Assembly (NCBI GenBank): GCA_038248505.1 | Contig: JBBRXJ010000012.1 | Span: forward strand, 1-49,467 | Reading direction: 5' to 3' | DNA: 49,467 nucleotides | Origin: JBBRXJ01 sp038248505 | GTDB taxonomy: Bacteria > Bacteroidota > Bacteroidia > Bacteroidales > JBBRXJ01 | Part shown: in pieces, positions 18,278 through 26,883 of the stretch | Layout of the letters: every line of letters starts with the position of its first letter | How positions within the stretch are numbered: the first letter of the stretch is position 1 | The notes under the pieces: model-generated | What the model saw: the letters and a program-made list of their open reading frames with translations, nothing else | Told to the model about the DNA's origin: nothing | The model's database searches: none | Program-made: the position numbers and the translations under genes

Positions 18278-19794
18278 CGATATCTCATCAGACAAAATTT
18301 AGAATTCATAAAAAGTGTATCAATACGTGTGCGCTGAGTTGTTATATAATTAACCAATGCAAGATTTCCCATCTCTTCATCAAATTCAGGATCGGAATAG
18401 GTTAAAAAATAGGTAATATTTAAATCTGAAAACTGTTTCTTTAATGATACAGTATCGGCATGAGGATTATTCATAAAACTTCGCCTACCAGTATAAAAAG
18501 CTAAAACACGAGGCTTGCTAAAAACAACTATTTCATTTATAGGCACACATGATTGCACTTGAGCAAACGCTTCTTGAGCTTCTATTTCCTGCGGCCCTTT
18601 CACAATTGTGTTTTGTTTTTTAATGATTAGCATAATACTAGCTGAATATTCAAAAAATACAATTACGGTTAGAAAAACAATCAGCAAATGCGTATTAATT
18701 TTAATACCCCAATCAATACTTTTAAAGCCCACAGCTGCATAAACCATCATAAAGGGAAGAAGCGGAAATAAGAAACGAAATCCAGATCGCTGATAAGGAT
18801 AAATAAAATATACTATCAAAAATCCAACAAAAACCATATCAATAAACTGTACTTTTTTTATTATACGTTTTACGAAACCTATAATAATGAAGGTTAAAAA
18901 TGATGCAGATACTATTATTGGCACAAAACGAAAAAGCCCCATATTGATTGTGAAAAATGTTTTAAATACATCGGTGTAATATGAAACATTGTTAAGTATG
19001 AGTTTAATAATATCTGAACTATGAAAAAGGCTAGCATAATGTGTAAGTGTTGTAGTAGTATGAAAAACTTTCCTGTTTAACAACCAAGAGAAAACTATAA
19101 TAACACAAGCCAATAAAATTGTTTTTAACAAATCTTTTATTGCATTATTAAATGAAATACCCTTAATACGATTACAAATATAAATTCGAATACCATTTAT
19201 TGCAACCACCAAAGGGAACACAATACCAATATCACGAATACATATCATAAAGCCACTAACCAAAACTATTAGAATGAAATTCTTCTTCTCACTAATGTAA
19301 AGCATTGTTGACAACAGCAAAAAAAGGCTGAATGGAATATCAGACATTACCTCTGACTTAAATGACAATACCCATGGGTTATAGAACATTATTAATGTAA
19401 GACAAAAAGCAGCTAGTGGGCGCATAAATTTAGTAAACAGTACAAACGCTAGAATGGCTGTGATAAAAAGAAAAAAAGAAATATACAATTGAAAAGCATA
19501 CATATCATTTCCCAAAAATGCAAACACTGGTGCAAGCAATAAAGGAAAGCCTACTGAATAACATTTAGGGCCAATAAAAAGATATTCAACATTTAAAACA
19601 TACAAATTTAAGGACTGTGGAATCCATTCAATAACATTCCTGGCTTGCATTATATACATTGAAAAATCGCCTCCCCAATCATGCGAGTCACGCACATTAA
19701 TATAAAAAAGCGGTAAAAGAATTACAACAAGAAGCAATGTATAAAGCCTTTCTGGCCTTATCTTTTTATAAAAAGTTTTTAGAAATAAAGACAT
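18274..19794 (-). CDS. GT-C fold membrane glycosyltransferase-like protein (ArnT/PMT type)
   Basis: Polytopic inner-membrane protein of 506 residues with about ten to twelve hydrophobic helices. The first periplasmic loop contains DSHDWGGDFSMYIMQARN (about 31-48), with the acidic motif expected for GT-C transferases that use a polyprenyl-phosphate sugar (GT39/GT83-like). The C-terminal soluble part (about 400-506) is small and follows the last helices. Enzymes of this type transfer a sugar to lipid A, protein or another envelope acceptor; donor and acceptor cannot be told here. It converges on the binding-lipoprotein gene with shared TTAA stop bases, and its ATG lies 14 bases from the divergent histidine kinase start. 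Confidence 0.75.
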   Translation of the reverse strand: MSLFLKTFYKKIRPERLYTLLLVVILLPLFYINVRDSHDWGGDFSMYIMQARNVIEWIPQSLNLYVLNVEYLFIGPKCYSVGFPLLLAPVFAFLGNDMYAFQLYISFFLFITAILAFVLFTKFMRPLAAFCLTLIMFYNPWVLSFKSEVMSDIPFSLFLLLSTMLYISEKKNFILIVLVSGFMICIRDIGIVFPLVVAINGIRIYICNRIKGISFNNAIKDLLKTILLACVIIVFSWLLNRKVFHTTTTLTHYASLFHSSDIIKLILNNVSYYTDVFKTFFTINMGLFRFVPIIVSASFLTFIIIGFVKRIIKKVQFIDMVFVGFLIVYFIYPYQRSGFRFLFPLLPFMMVYAAVGFKSIDWGIKINTHLLIVFLTVIVFFEYSASIMLIIKKQNTIVKGPQEIEAQEAFAQVQSCVPINEIVVFSKPRVLAFYTGRRSFMNNPHADTVSLKKQFSDLNITYFLTYSDPEFDEEMGNLALVNYITTQRTRIDTLFMNSKFCLMRYR

Positions 19795-19808
19795 GTAAAT
19801 AAATATTT

Positions 19809-21539
19809 ATGCTAAAGATAGGATTTTTTACCTTTAACTACGTATATTTGTCAAAATTAAGATTTGAAATATTATTGAAGACACTTATGCTCATATTGTG
19901 TCTATTTAGCAATAACTTGCTGATTAGCTTTTCGCAGCACAAAGACGTTTTGGCTATAAAAAAACAATTAGCCTATACTCATGGGAAGGTTAAAATTGAA
20001 TTATTTAACACACTCGCAGAAATCTACTTAATTAGTTCGAACGAACAAGCCATCATTACAGCAAATGAAGCGTTTGATAGCATTAAACGATATCAGATTC
20101 ATGTTGATGAGCTTATTACAGCAAACCTCAACAGCACATTAGGTGCTGCGTATTATAACTTAGGCGATTTCAAAAATGCAGCAAAGCATCTCGAAAAAGA
20201 ATTTATAATAATAGGCGATACCAAGCTAAATGAAGAGCTTTTCTACAGCTCATTTAACCTAGGTACTATCTATAAAAAGATGAATAGCAATCGAAAATCA
20301 GTAAAGTTTTACTTGAAATCGCTTGATTTAGCTGAAAAAGAAAACAAAGGAGATCTGGTTTTACAAAACTACCAAGCATTATATGAAGTATACGAAGCAC
20401 TCAGTGATAATACCAATTCGTTGCGTTATCTTAAACTTTACAATCAACTAAAAGACAGCCTTGTTATTACTGAAGCTAAACATGAAATAACCATTTTAAA
20501 AACAAAATACAAAACAGCAATCATTGAAAAAAAGAAGAAAGAAAAAGAATTAGTAACTAAAGATAAAGAGTTAAAAGAAAAAAATATTGAACTCCTATCC
20601 GCAGAATTAAAAGAAGAAAAACTTATTGAAGATTCCATTTTAAAGGCGGAACAGATTAAACAACTAAATTTAGAACGTGAATTAAAAGAACTACGCTTAA
20701 AACATGAAGCAAATCGAATACGTGAACAACAGCGAATTATTGGCTATTTAGCTATATTATTTGTATTAATTCTGGGCTTTTTGGCCATCATTTATATTCA
20801 GTATCGCGAGAAAAAAATTGCGAATAAAAAACTTATCGAACTTAATGCAATGAAAGATAAGTTTTTTTCAATTATTGCCCACGATTTAAAAAACCCTTTT
20901 AATCAGATTTTAGGCTTTAGCGAACTTTTAATAACAGAATTGCCAAAACTAAATAAAGAGCAAATTGATGATTATATAAAAGAAATATACAACGCAAGTA
21001 GCCTAACGTACAAGCTACTTGAGAACTTACTTGAATGGTCAAGAACTCAGAGCGGTAGTATAACATTAAAACCATCCAAAATAAAAGTTAAAGATGCCGT
21101 TCACAATCAGATTATTTTTATAAGAAATTTAGCATCCATAAAAGAAATAACACTACATAATGAGGTAGACGAAAATCTAATTATTTATGCCGACTCAAAT
21201 ATGCTGCAAACTATATTACGTAATCTCATTAGTAATGCTGTAAAATATTCCGAAATCAGCGGTACGATTGTAATTAACGCTAGAAATATTGAATACTTTG
21301 TTGAGATATCAGTATGTGATACTGGAATTGGTATAGATTCTGATAGTTTACAAAAAATATTCCGTATAGATACAAATCTCTCAACAGCAGGTACTGCTCA
21401 AGAAGCAGGTACTGGATTGGGCTTAATACTTTGTAAGGAATTTGTAGAACGACATGGTGGTACTATTACTGCTGAAAGCGAAAAAGGCAAAGGAAGCACC
21501 TTTATTTTTAGGCTTCCCAATCCAAAATACGAAGACTAA
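19809..21539 (+). CDS. Sensor histidine kinase with periplasmic TPR domain
   Basis: Two-component sensor kinase, 576 residues. An N-terminal hydrophobic segment (about 22-42, ending SFSQ) acts as signal peptide or anchor. TPR-like helices follow at about 50-225, then a highly charged coiled coil at about 225-308, a membrane helix at about 311-331, and the kinase core. HisKA has His358 in FSIIAHDLKNPFNQILGF; the ATPase domain shows the N box (LRNLISNAVKYSE), DTGIGID and GTGLGLIL. No response-regulator gene is next to it, so the partner is unlinked. The ATG used is 14 bases from the divergent gene; a TTG at codon 14 or an ATG at codon 27 would give a more standard signal peptide. Confidence 0.9.
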   Translation: MLKIGFFTFNYVYLSKLRFEILLKTLMLILCLFSNNLLISFSQHKDVLAIKKQLAYTHGKVKIELFNTLAEIYLISSNEQAIITANEAFDSIKRYQIHVDELITANLNSTLGAAYYNLGDFKNAAKHLEKEFIIIGDTKLNEELFYSSFNLGTIYKKMNSNRKSVKFYLKSLDLAEKENKGDLVLQNYQALYEVYEALSDNTNSLRYLKLYNQLKDSLVITEAKHEITILKTKYKTAIIEKKKKEKELVTKDKELKEKNIELLSAELKEEKLIEDSILKAEQIKQLNLERELKELRLKHEANRIREQQRIIGYLAILFVLILGFLAIIYIQYREKKIANKKLIELNAMKDKFFSIIAHDLKNPFNQILGFSELLITELPKLNKEQIDDYIKEIYNASSLTYKLLENLLEWSRTQSGSITLKPSKIKVKDAVHNQIIFIRNLASIKEITLHNEVDENLIIYADSNMLQTILRNLISNAVKYSEISGTIVINARNIEYFVEISVCDTGIGIDSDSLQKIFRIDTNLSTAGTAQEAGTGLGLILCKEFVERHGGTITAESEKGKGSTFIFRLPNPKYED

Positions 21540-21754
21540 ATCGAGTCAAAATCAATTTGATTTGGCACCAATAGACAACCACTATTTTGACATTAATTAA
21601 GTGTATGGCAATCATAATATTAACCGCCGCCGTGTAAAAGATTGGTTAAATGTAAATGGTGAATAATATAGCTGTATCCTAATTAATTACTAATAGGTAA
21701 TAAAAGAATTTTACTCAATATCTTTATTTTAGCAAATTATCTCACTCAAATTGC

Positions 21755-21762
21755 TAATTTTG
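21755..21762 (+). promoter_or_regulatory. Possible -7 element of the yajC promoter
   Basis: TAATTTTG matches TAnnTTTG and would start transcription near 21769, 28 bases before yajC. No TTG lies at the expected distance upstream, so this is tentative. The remainder of 21540-21754 shows no gene. Confidence 0.4.
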
Positions 21763-21796
21763 CAAGGTTTTATGGTATAACTAAAAATTAAAAAAC

Positions 21797-22108
21797 ATGT
21801 TAAATTCAATGGTAATGTTAGCCGCAGCACCTGCAGGCAACCCTTTAATGCAACTTCTGCCACTAGTATTAATCATAGTGGTATTTTATTTCTTCATGAT
21901 TCGCCCTCAAATGAAACGTCAGAAAGAACTGACCAAATTTAGAAGTAACCTTCAAAAAGGCGATAAAGTAATTACTACTGGAGGTATTTACGGTAGAATA
22001 TCAGAACTACAAGAAACAACTATTCTCATTGAAGTTGATAGCAATGTAAAACTGAAAATTGATAAAAATGCCGTATTAAAAGATCCAGGCGATCTAGTAC
22101 AGAAATAA
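21797..22108 (+). CDS. yajC: Sec translocase accessory subunit YajC
   Basis: Small inner-membrane protein associated with SecDF and SecYEG. The 103 residues contain one membrane helix (about 18-38, MQLLPLVLIIVVFYFFMI) followed directly by the family motif RPQMKRQKE, then a cytoplasmic beta domain (KGDKVITTGGIYGRISEL). The length is typical. The ybbR-like gene follows, an order often seen in Bacteroidota, but a strong hairpin terminator lies between the two genes. Confidence 0.95.
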   Translation: MLNSMVMLAAAPAGNPLMQLLPLVLIIVVFYFFMIRPQMKRQKELTKFRSNLQKGDKVITTGGIYGRISELQETTILIEVDSNVKLKIDKNAVLKDPGDLVQK

Positions 22109-22121
22109 AAACATAACAATA

Positions 22122-22150
22122 CCCCGGTCAATAGCCGGGGCTTTGTTTTT
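22122..22150 (+). terminator. Terminator between yajC and the ybbR-like gene
   Basis: CCCCGG (22122-22127) pairs with CCGGGG (22135-22140) around a seven-base loop; CTTTGTTTTT follows. The next gene starts only 13 bases beyond, so its expression depends on incomplete termination or on a promoter within or before the hairpin. Confidence 0.75.
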
Positions 22151-22162
22151 AGATAAAAAGGT

Positions 22163-23167
22163 TTGTTAAACAGTATAAAAAATATATATTCTTTTTTTCA
22201 CAGATATTTTTTCAATGAAAAGATATCTGGCTTTATTTTATTTTTAATAATTGCAGCTATATTCTGGTCACTTAACGCACTCAGTAAATCCTATACCACA
22301 GTATTAAAATACCCCATTGATTTCAAAAACATTCCTGCTGGTAAAATTCTTGTCTCTGATGATCTCAATCTTTTAAATGTAAAAATTACTTGTACGGGGC
22401 ATAATATCATTCAATACAAAATTAATGCTGCCCTCTCCTCCTTAACAATTGACCTCGCTCATTATCCACCACAACAAGCTATTTCAAGCAGTAACGACTA
22501 TTTCTTTAGTGTCATTAATCCGCTTCACAAGAAGATATCAGAACTTTTTCATGACGAAACTATATTGGTTAGTATTCATCCGGATACTATTTACTATACA
22601 TTAAACGAGTCGAGAAGTCGTAAAGTACCCGTTATTGCAAAGTTAAGAATAAACTATCAAAAGTTTTTTGCACAAAGTAGCGATCTAACACTTGAGCCCG
22701 ATAGTATTTTTATTGTTGGCCCATGTAGTATTGCCGATACCATCAGTGCCATACTAAGTGAATCCAGCACAATTAATAATGCTAACGACACTATTTTCCT
22801 TAAATTAAAATTACAACAACCTCCTCATACAGCTCTATCACAGCAAACCATTCAATGCATCATACCAGTTGATCGGTTAACAGAAAAAACAATTGAAGTG
22901 CCTGTAACTTGTATTCACTTATCTGACAGTTTAGTTTTAAAGACGTTCCCTGGAAAAGTGCAAATAACCTTTCTTGTTGCACTTAATCAATTTTCAAAAC
23001 TAAAACCCAGTGATTTTAAAGTCTTTATTAACTATGACTCGATCAAAAAAACGGGCAATAAATCACAAAAACTTATTGTATCGAAGAAGCCTAATTACAT
23101 ATACAATTTAACATTAAATCCACCAACTGTAGAATACCTACTTGAGCATAAAAAAAGGTATAGATAA
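22163..23167 (+). CDS. YbbR-like domain protein
   Basis: Membrane-anchored protein with YbbR-type beta repeats, 334 residues. In Firmicutes the YbbR protein (CdaR) regulates the c-di-AMP cyclase CdaA; in Bacteroidota the role is unclear. One membrane helix at about 22-40 (SGFILFLIIAAIFWSLNAL) is followed by extracytoplasmic repeats, each with the pattern SRKVPVIAKL or KTIEVPVTCI. The start is a TTG: an in-frame TAA lies at 22154 and no ATG occurs before the membrane helix, so the TTG is nearly forced. AAAAAGG ends just before it. The gene sits right behind the yajC terminator. Confidence 0.82.
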   Translation: MLNSIKNIYSFFHRYFFNEKISGFILFLIIAAIFWSLNALSKSYTTVLKYPIDFKNIPAGKILVSDDLNLLNVKITCTGHNIIQYKINAALSSLTIDLAHYPPQQAISSSNDYFFSVINPLHKKISELFHDETILVSIHPDTIYYTLNESRSRKVPVIAKLRINYQKFFAQSSDLTLEPDSIFIVGPCSIADTISAILSESSTINNANDTIFLKLKLQQPPHTALSQQTIQCIIPVDRLTEKTIEVPVTCIHLSDSLVLKTFPGKVQITFLVALNQFSKLKPSDFKVFINYDSIKKTGNKSQKLIVSKKPNYIYNLTLNPPTVEYLLEHKKRYR

Positions 23168-23236
23168 AATATTAGGGATTTTGGATTATATGCTTATCCA
23201 AAGAAAGAATAAGCTAAAAACGATAGAAGAAGAAAT

Positions 23237-23986
23237 ATGAAAGCCATGATTTTTGCAGCCGGTTTAGGCACAAGACTTTTTCCGCTCACTCAAAATTGCC
23301 CCAAGGCACTCGTTGAAATTAATGGCATAAGCCTATTAAAACGTGCCATTTTAAAGATTTCAGCAGCTGGTTTTAATGATATTATTATCAACATACATCA
23401 CTATCCCGACTTAATTATTAAACACATCAATGAGAATCATTTTAATTCTTCTACTAAAATCTGTTTTAGTGATGAACGAGAACTCCTTTTAGACACCGGC
23501 GGCGGATTAAAAAATGCCAAACACTTCTTTAATGACAATACGGCATTTTTAGTTTATAATGTTGATATCCTATGCGATATTGATTTAAAAAAATTCTATA
23601 ATACTCATATAAACAATCATTCATTAGCCACATTAGCCGTACAAAAACGAAATGGGAATCGCGCATTCTTATTTGATGAAACGGATAGCTTATGTGGTTG
23701 GACAAACCGTGAAAAAAGCCTGAGAACAGATGCAAGAAAAGGAACTGGAAAACTCACAGAACTAGGATTTAGTGGTATTCACATTATACAGCCTGAATTA
23801 CTTGATCTTATTACAGAATCAGGCGTTTTCTCCATTAAAGAAACCTACCTTCGTTTAGCAAAGGATAACATTATTAAATCATACAGACATGATGCAGATT
23901 GGTGGACTGATGCAGGAACCATACCATGCCTAAATGAAGCCTCGGAGCATTTACTTAAGAATGAATTCTTAAGTTCTCATTCATAA
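23237..23986 (+). CDS. Sugar-1-phosphate nucleotidyltransferase (MurU-like)
   Basis: Enzyme of the RmlA/MurU class that makes NDP-sugars, 249 residues. The N-terminal signature MIFAAGLGTRLFPLTQNCPKALVEI holds the nucleotide-binding GxGTRLxPLT and the catalytic Lys. LLDTGGGLKNA and NVDILCDID (metal-binding Asp) follow; WWTDAGT near the end is also typical. The short length without a C-terminal hexapeptide domain resembles MurU, which makes UDP-MurNAc in the peptidoglycan recycling pathway. That fits the NamZ-like muramidase encoded about 3 kb away, but the usual kinase partner AmgK is not beside it. Substrate is therefore inferred. Confidence 0.82.
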   Translation: MKAMIFAAGLGTRLFPLTQNCPKALVEINGISLLKRAILKISAAGFNDIIINIHHYPDLIIKHINENHFNSSTKICFSDERELLLDTGGGLKNAKHFFNDNTAFLVYNVDILCDIDLKKFYNTHINNHSLATLAVQKRNGNRAFLFDETDSLCGWTNREKSLRTDARKGTGKLTELGFSGIHIIQPELLDLITESGVFSIKETYLRLAKDNIIKSYRHDADWWTDAGTIPCLNEASEHLLKNEFLSSHS

Positions 23987-24087
23987 ATATTAAATTAGGA
24001 ATAGAAAACATGGCTGTAACAAATTGCTAGAGACGACTTGCGTTTCCTATATAAAAAGACTATTCTTTTATTGAATAGAGAATATTT

Positions 24088-24456
24088 ATGCAAAGAATAT
24101 TAATTGATAATAGTACGGAGTAAAGAGCATTGTGTTTAAGATACAATGTAAAATCATTACATGCATTTGGCTCAGTATGCTCTTATAAATTAAATGAATT
24201 AAGTGACATCGACCTTAAAAATTCATTCAAGCCAATGAACGATGCTGATTATGCTGATTCATATTTAAAATTGACTGAAAAACCAGAAAAAATATTTAAA
24301 CGACCTGTTGATCTAGTTACAGATAAATCATTTGCGATTGAGGCTTATTTTGAAAAACAGAACGATAAAATTATGCTTAAAATTGCTCTAAACAAAAAAG
24401 AAGAGCTTGGTTTTATGGACTTTGGAACGACACCCGAATTTTTGATTTCCCTTTAG
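24088..24456 (+). pseudogene. Decayed MntA-type nucleotidyltransferase antitoxin gene
   Basis: The reading frame begins with ATG at 24088 but meets TAA at codon 12 (24121-24123); it continues in the same frame as 24130-24456. The product carries the minimal nucleotidyltransferase (MNT) signature: LHAFGSV, then SDIDL, and later RPVDLVTDKS. Intact relatives of about 100 residues AMPylate and neutralise the HepT RNase. The residues just before the TAA and after it (ALCLRYNVKSLHAFG) align with the usual N-terminus, so one nonsense change broke the gene. A shorter product from the TTG at 24130 is possible but would lack the N-terminal helix. The partner gene remnant follows directly. Confidence 0.78.
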
Positions 24457-24618
24457 AATTCACTAATACGTAATTTGGGTTTAAATAAAAATCATATTAT
24501 TAACATGCGTAATCGTCTAATTCACGGATATGATAAAATCGATAATGAAATTATCTGAGGAATAATTTTCAGACACCTCCCTTTATTGAAGCAAGAAATC
24601 CAGAATTTACTAGGTTAA
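24457..24618 (+). pseudogene. Remnant of a HepT-type HEPN toxin gene
   Basis: Only the last third of a HEPN-domain ribonuclease is left. The frame reads NHIINMRNRLIHGYDKIDNE, containing the HEPN catalytic motif R-x4-H (RNRLIH), then II, an in-frame TGA at 24556-24558, and GIIFRHLPLLKQEIQNLL. Intact HepT proteins commonly have Trp at the TGA position, so TGG to TGA is the likely change. The first two thirds of the gene are missing, so at least a deletion and a nonsense change are present. Together with the broken MntA-like frame this is a dead MNT/HEPN toxin-antitoxin locus. Confidence 0.75.
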
Positions 24619-24815
24619 ACAACTGGTTAAAAAAGGCTACAGCCAATTTGATTTTTCTTTTTAAAACCGCCATGCCATAGCCCAATCCGATAAAAAATCT
24701 AAGCCAAACTCTTTATTGATTGGGTTTTTCACTTTTATCTAAGAATTTTAAAACTCAATTTGCATTTAATTGGTTAAAAATGTAACTTTTAATCCTGTTT
24801 TACGATATAATATAA

Positions 24816-26000
24816 ATGAATTTCAAAAAACAGATATTAAGCATCCATATAGTATGCATCATTTTACTAAGCTTTTCAAACAAACTCATAGCACAAGAGA
24901 GTTTTCGTGAAGGCTTTTTAATACTTAATAGTGGAGATACCTTAAATGGTTATATTGAATACAATGGAGATGGAGATAGCCTTCAAATATGTCGTTATAA
25001 AAGGGAATCATCTACGTATCGTACATTTCAATCTTATCTCCCAAGCCAAATAAAGAGTTACCAACTTAAAAATTTTAGAGTTTACCAAAGCACTATATTA
25101 CCTGGCAATTCCGATACTCTTTTTGCTGACATAGTTGTATCAGGCAGTGTTTCTCTTTTAGCTTGTTACGACCATTTTTACTTGCGCTTAAGCAATGCAA
25201 ACACAATCCGTCTCGACAGTAATTTCAGACAAATAGTATCTGAATCCCTTAATAGTTGCGAGAATATTACATCAAAAGTTGATTTTGTGTATTACGAGCG
25301 TAATTCATTATCAAGATTAGTTCGATACTATAATAAATGTACCAATGGCTATACAGAAAAAATAATAAAGACCTCACCAATAATTAAAGTTAGTAATTGG
25401 GGACCATTGGTTGGAAGTAACTATACATTTTTAAAGTTCACATCGCCCGAAACGCAGTTCAACTATATAACAGAGGCAAGCTGGGAGCAAAACCTTGAAC
25501 CCCTTGTTGGTTTTTTTTGTAATTTTAATTTACCTGATGCCTTAAAACGTATAAATCTTCAGGCAACTGCATTGTATCAAAAACAAAAATTTAATGGAAC
25601 TACTGAAAATCCAATAGCAGGAAGCGATATTCTTAACATAGAACTTACCAACATAACCACCTCAATTGGCATTTATCAATTATTATTTGAAAGGCCAAAA
25701 TCATATCCCTTTATTAACTTCGGATTCACACCTACATTTGTTATTAATAATAATACTAGATGGCAACATTTAAATAATGAAGGAGCGCTCATTACCGATC
25801 AAGAAGCTCTTAGTATTAAGAAAATTATTCCAGGTATATATGCCAGTATTGGATGCGCCTATTCAATAAAACCAAAGCACGTTGTTTTTGGACAATTAAC
25901 ATTTAATAAGTTTGCCGATTGGCATAGCAAAGAAGAGACATCAGGATATCTTTCTGGTAATATCACCGCTATAAATTTCATGTGCGGGATTGTATTCTAA
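24816..26000 (+). CDS. Probable outer-membrane protein of unknown function
   Basis: I do not recognise a named family. The 394-residue product has a clear signal peptide (about 1-26, ending KLIAQES). The N-terminal part (about 30-165) opens with FREGFLILNSGDTLNGYIEY, a pattern common at the start of uncharacterised Bacteroidota exported proteins. The C-terminal half (about 185-394) alternates polar and aromatic residues and ends with a hydrophobic ITAINFMCGIVF strand, as expected for a small outer-membrane beta barrel. It is monocistronic, follows the dead toxin-antitoxin locus and is separated by 129 bases from cysH. No function is proposed. Confidence 0.65.
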   Translation: MNFKKQILSIHIVCIILLSFSNKLIAQESFREGFLILNSGDTLNGYIEYNGDGDSLQICRYKRESSTYRTFQSYLPSQIKSYQLKNFRVYQSTILPGNSDTLFADIVVSGSVSLLACYDHFYLRLSNANTIRLDSNFRQIVSESLNSCENITSKVDFVYYERNSLSRLVRYYNKCTNGYTEKIIKTSPIIKVSNWGPLVGSNYTFLKFTSPETQFNYITEASWEQNLEPLVGFFCNFNLPDALKRINLQATALYQKQKFNGTTENPIAGSDILNIELTNITTSIGIYQLLFERPKSYPFINFGFTPTFVINNNTRWQHLNNEGALITDQEALSIKKIIPGIYASIGCAYSIKPKHVVFGQLTFNKFADWHSKEETSGYLSGNITAINFMCGIVF

Positions 26001-26129
26001 ATATTCAAAATAAAAAATAGACCGAAGGCGTTAAAACACGTTAGCCGTTCAATAACAACAAATTACAAAACTAATGATAAATATATCTTTAGCTTTTGTT
26101 CACAATTTCTTATCTTTACAAAAAAAAGC

Positions 26130-26828
26130 ATGTCAGATATTTCACTATTAAATCAGCAATTAAAGGGAAAAACAGCTGAAGAAATTATAACATTTTTCTC
26201 CTCTCAATATAAAGGTAAACTCACATTTGCCAATAGCTTAGGTGCAGAGGATCAAGTAATCACTCATATGATTTGTGATATAGACAAAAGCATACCTATC
26301 TTCACGCTTGATACAGGCCGTATGTTTCCCGAGAATTACAGCATCATTGAGCGAACAAATCAAAAGTATGGCATCAATATAAAAGTACAATTTCCCAATC
26401 ATCTGTTGGTAGAAGAAATGGTTGAAAAATACGGTATCAATTTATTTTACGATAGCATTGAGAACCGTAAACTATGCTGTGCCGTTCGGAAAATGGAACC
26501 ATTAAAAAGAGCACTATCAGGCTATGATGTATGGATTTGTGGGCTGCGTCGCTCGCAAAGTATGACTCGCAACAATATGAATATTGTTGAATGGGATACC
26601 ATAAATAATTTAATAAAAGTAAACCCGCTTATTGAATGGAGTAATGAAGATGTTTGGTCTTTTATTGAAACACGACATGTACCGTATAATAAATTACATG
26701 ATAAAGGCTTTACTAGTATAGGTTGTCTGCCTTGTACTCGTGCAATTGAAACAGGAGAAGATATACGAGCTGGTCGTTGGTGGTGGGAAAACCCCGAGCA
26801 TAAAGAATGTGGATTGCATAAAAAATGA
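26130..26828 (+). CDS. cysH: Adenylyl-sulfate (APS/PAPS) reductase
   Basis: Reduces activated sulfate to sulfite in assimilatory sulfate reduction, using thioredoxin. The 232 residues show the nucleotide-binding FANSLGAEDQVI and LDTGRMFPENY, and the C-terminal ECGLH with the catalytic Cys227. Cys116-Cys117 and Cys199-x2-Cys202 form the [4Fe-4S] cluster motif that marks the APS-reducing, plant- and Bacillus-like branch rather than E. coli PAPS reductase. No cysD/N, cysI or sulfate transporter gene is nearby, so the rest of the pathway must be elsewhere. The promoter is not clear; TATCTTTA at 26111-26118 is only a partial match. Confidence 0.93.
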   Translation: MSDISLLNQQLKGKTAEEIITFFSSQYKGKLTFANSLGAEDQVITHMICDIDKSIPIFTLDTGRMFPENYSIIERTNQKYGINIKVQFPNHLLVEEMVEKYGINLFYDSIENRKLCCAVRKMEPLKRALSGYDVWICGLRRSQSMTRNNMNIVEWDTINNLIKVNPLIEWSNEDVWSFIETRHVPYNKLHDKGFTSIGCLPCTRAIETGEDIRAGRWWWENPEHKECGLHKK

Positions 26829-26883
26829 TATCTAATTAAGCTTTGTTATGCAAATATGTTGATGAGCTTAATTGCTACCTGAT

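Noticed and set aside
24681..24726. Inverted repeat CCCAATC/GATTGGG as a terminator for the dead toxin-antitoxin locus
   Set aside because: The loop is 30 bases and the T run is short; it is too weak to call.
26096..26118. TTG ... TATCTTTA as a cysH promoter
   Set aside because: The spacer is only 12 bp and the last base is A instead of G; it does not meet the consensus.
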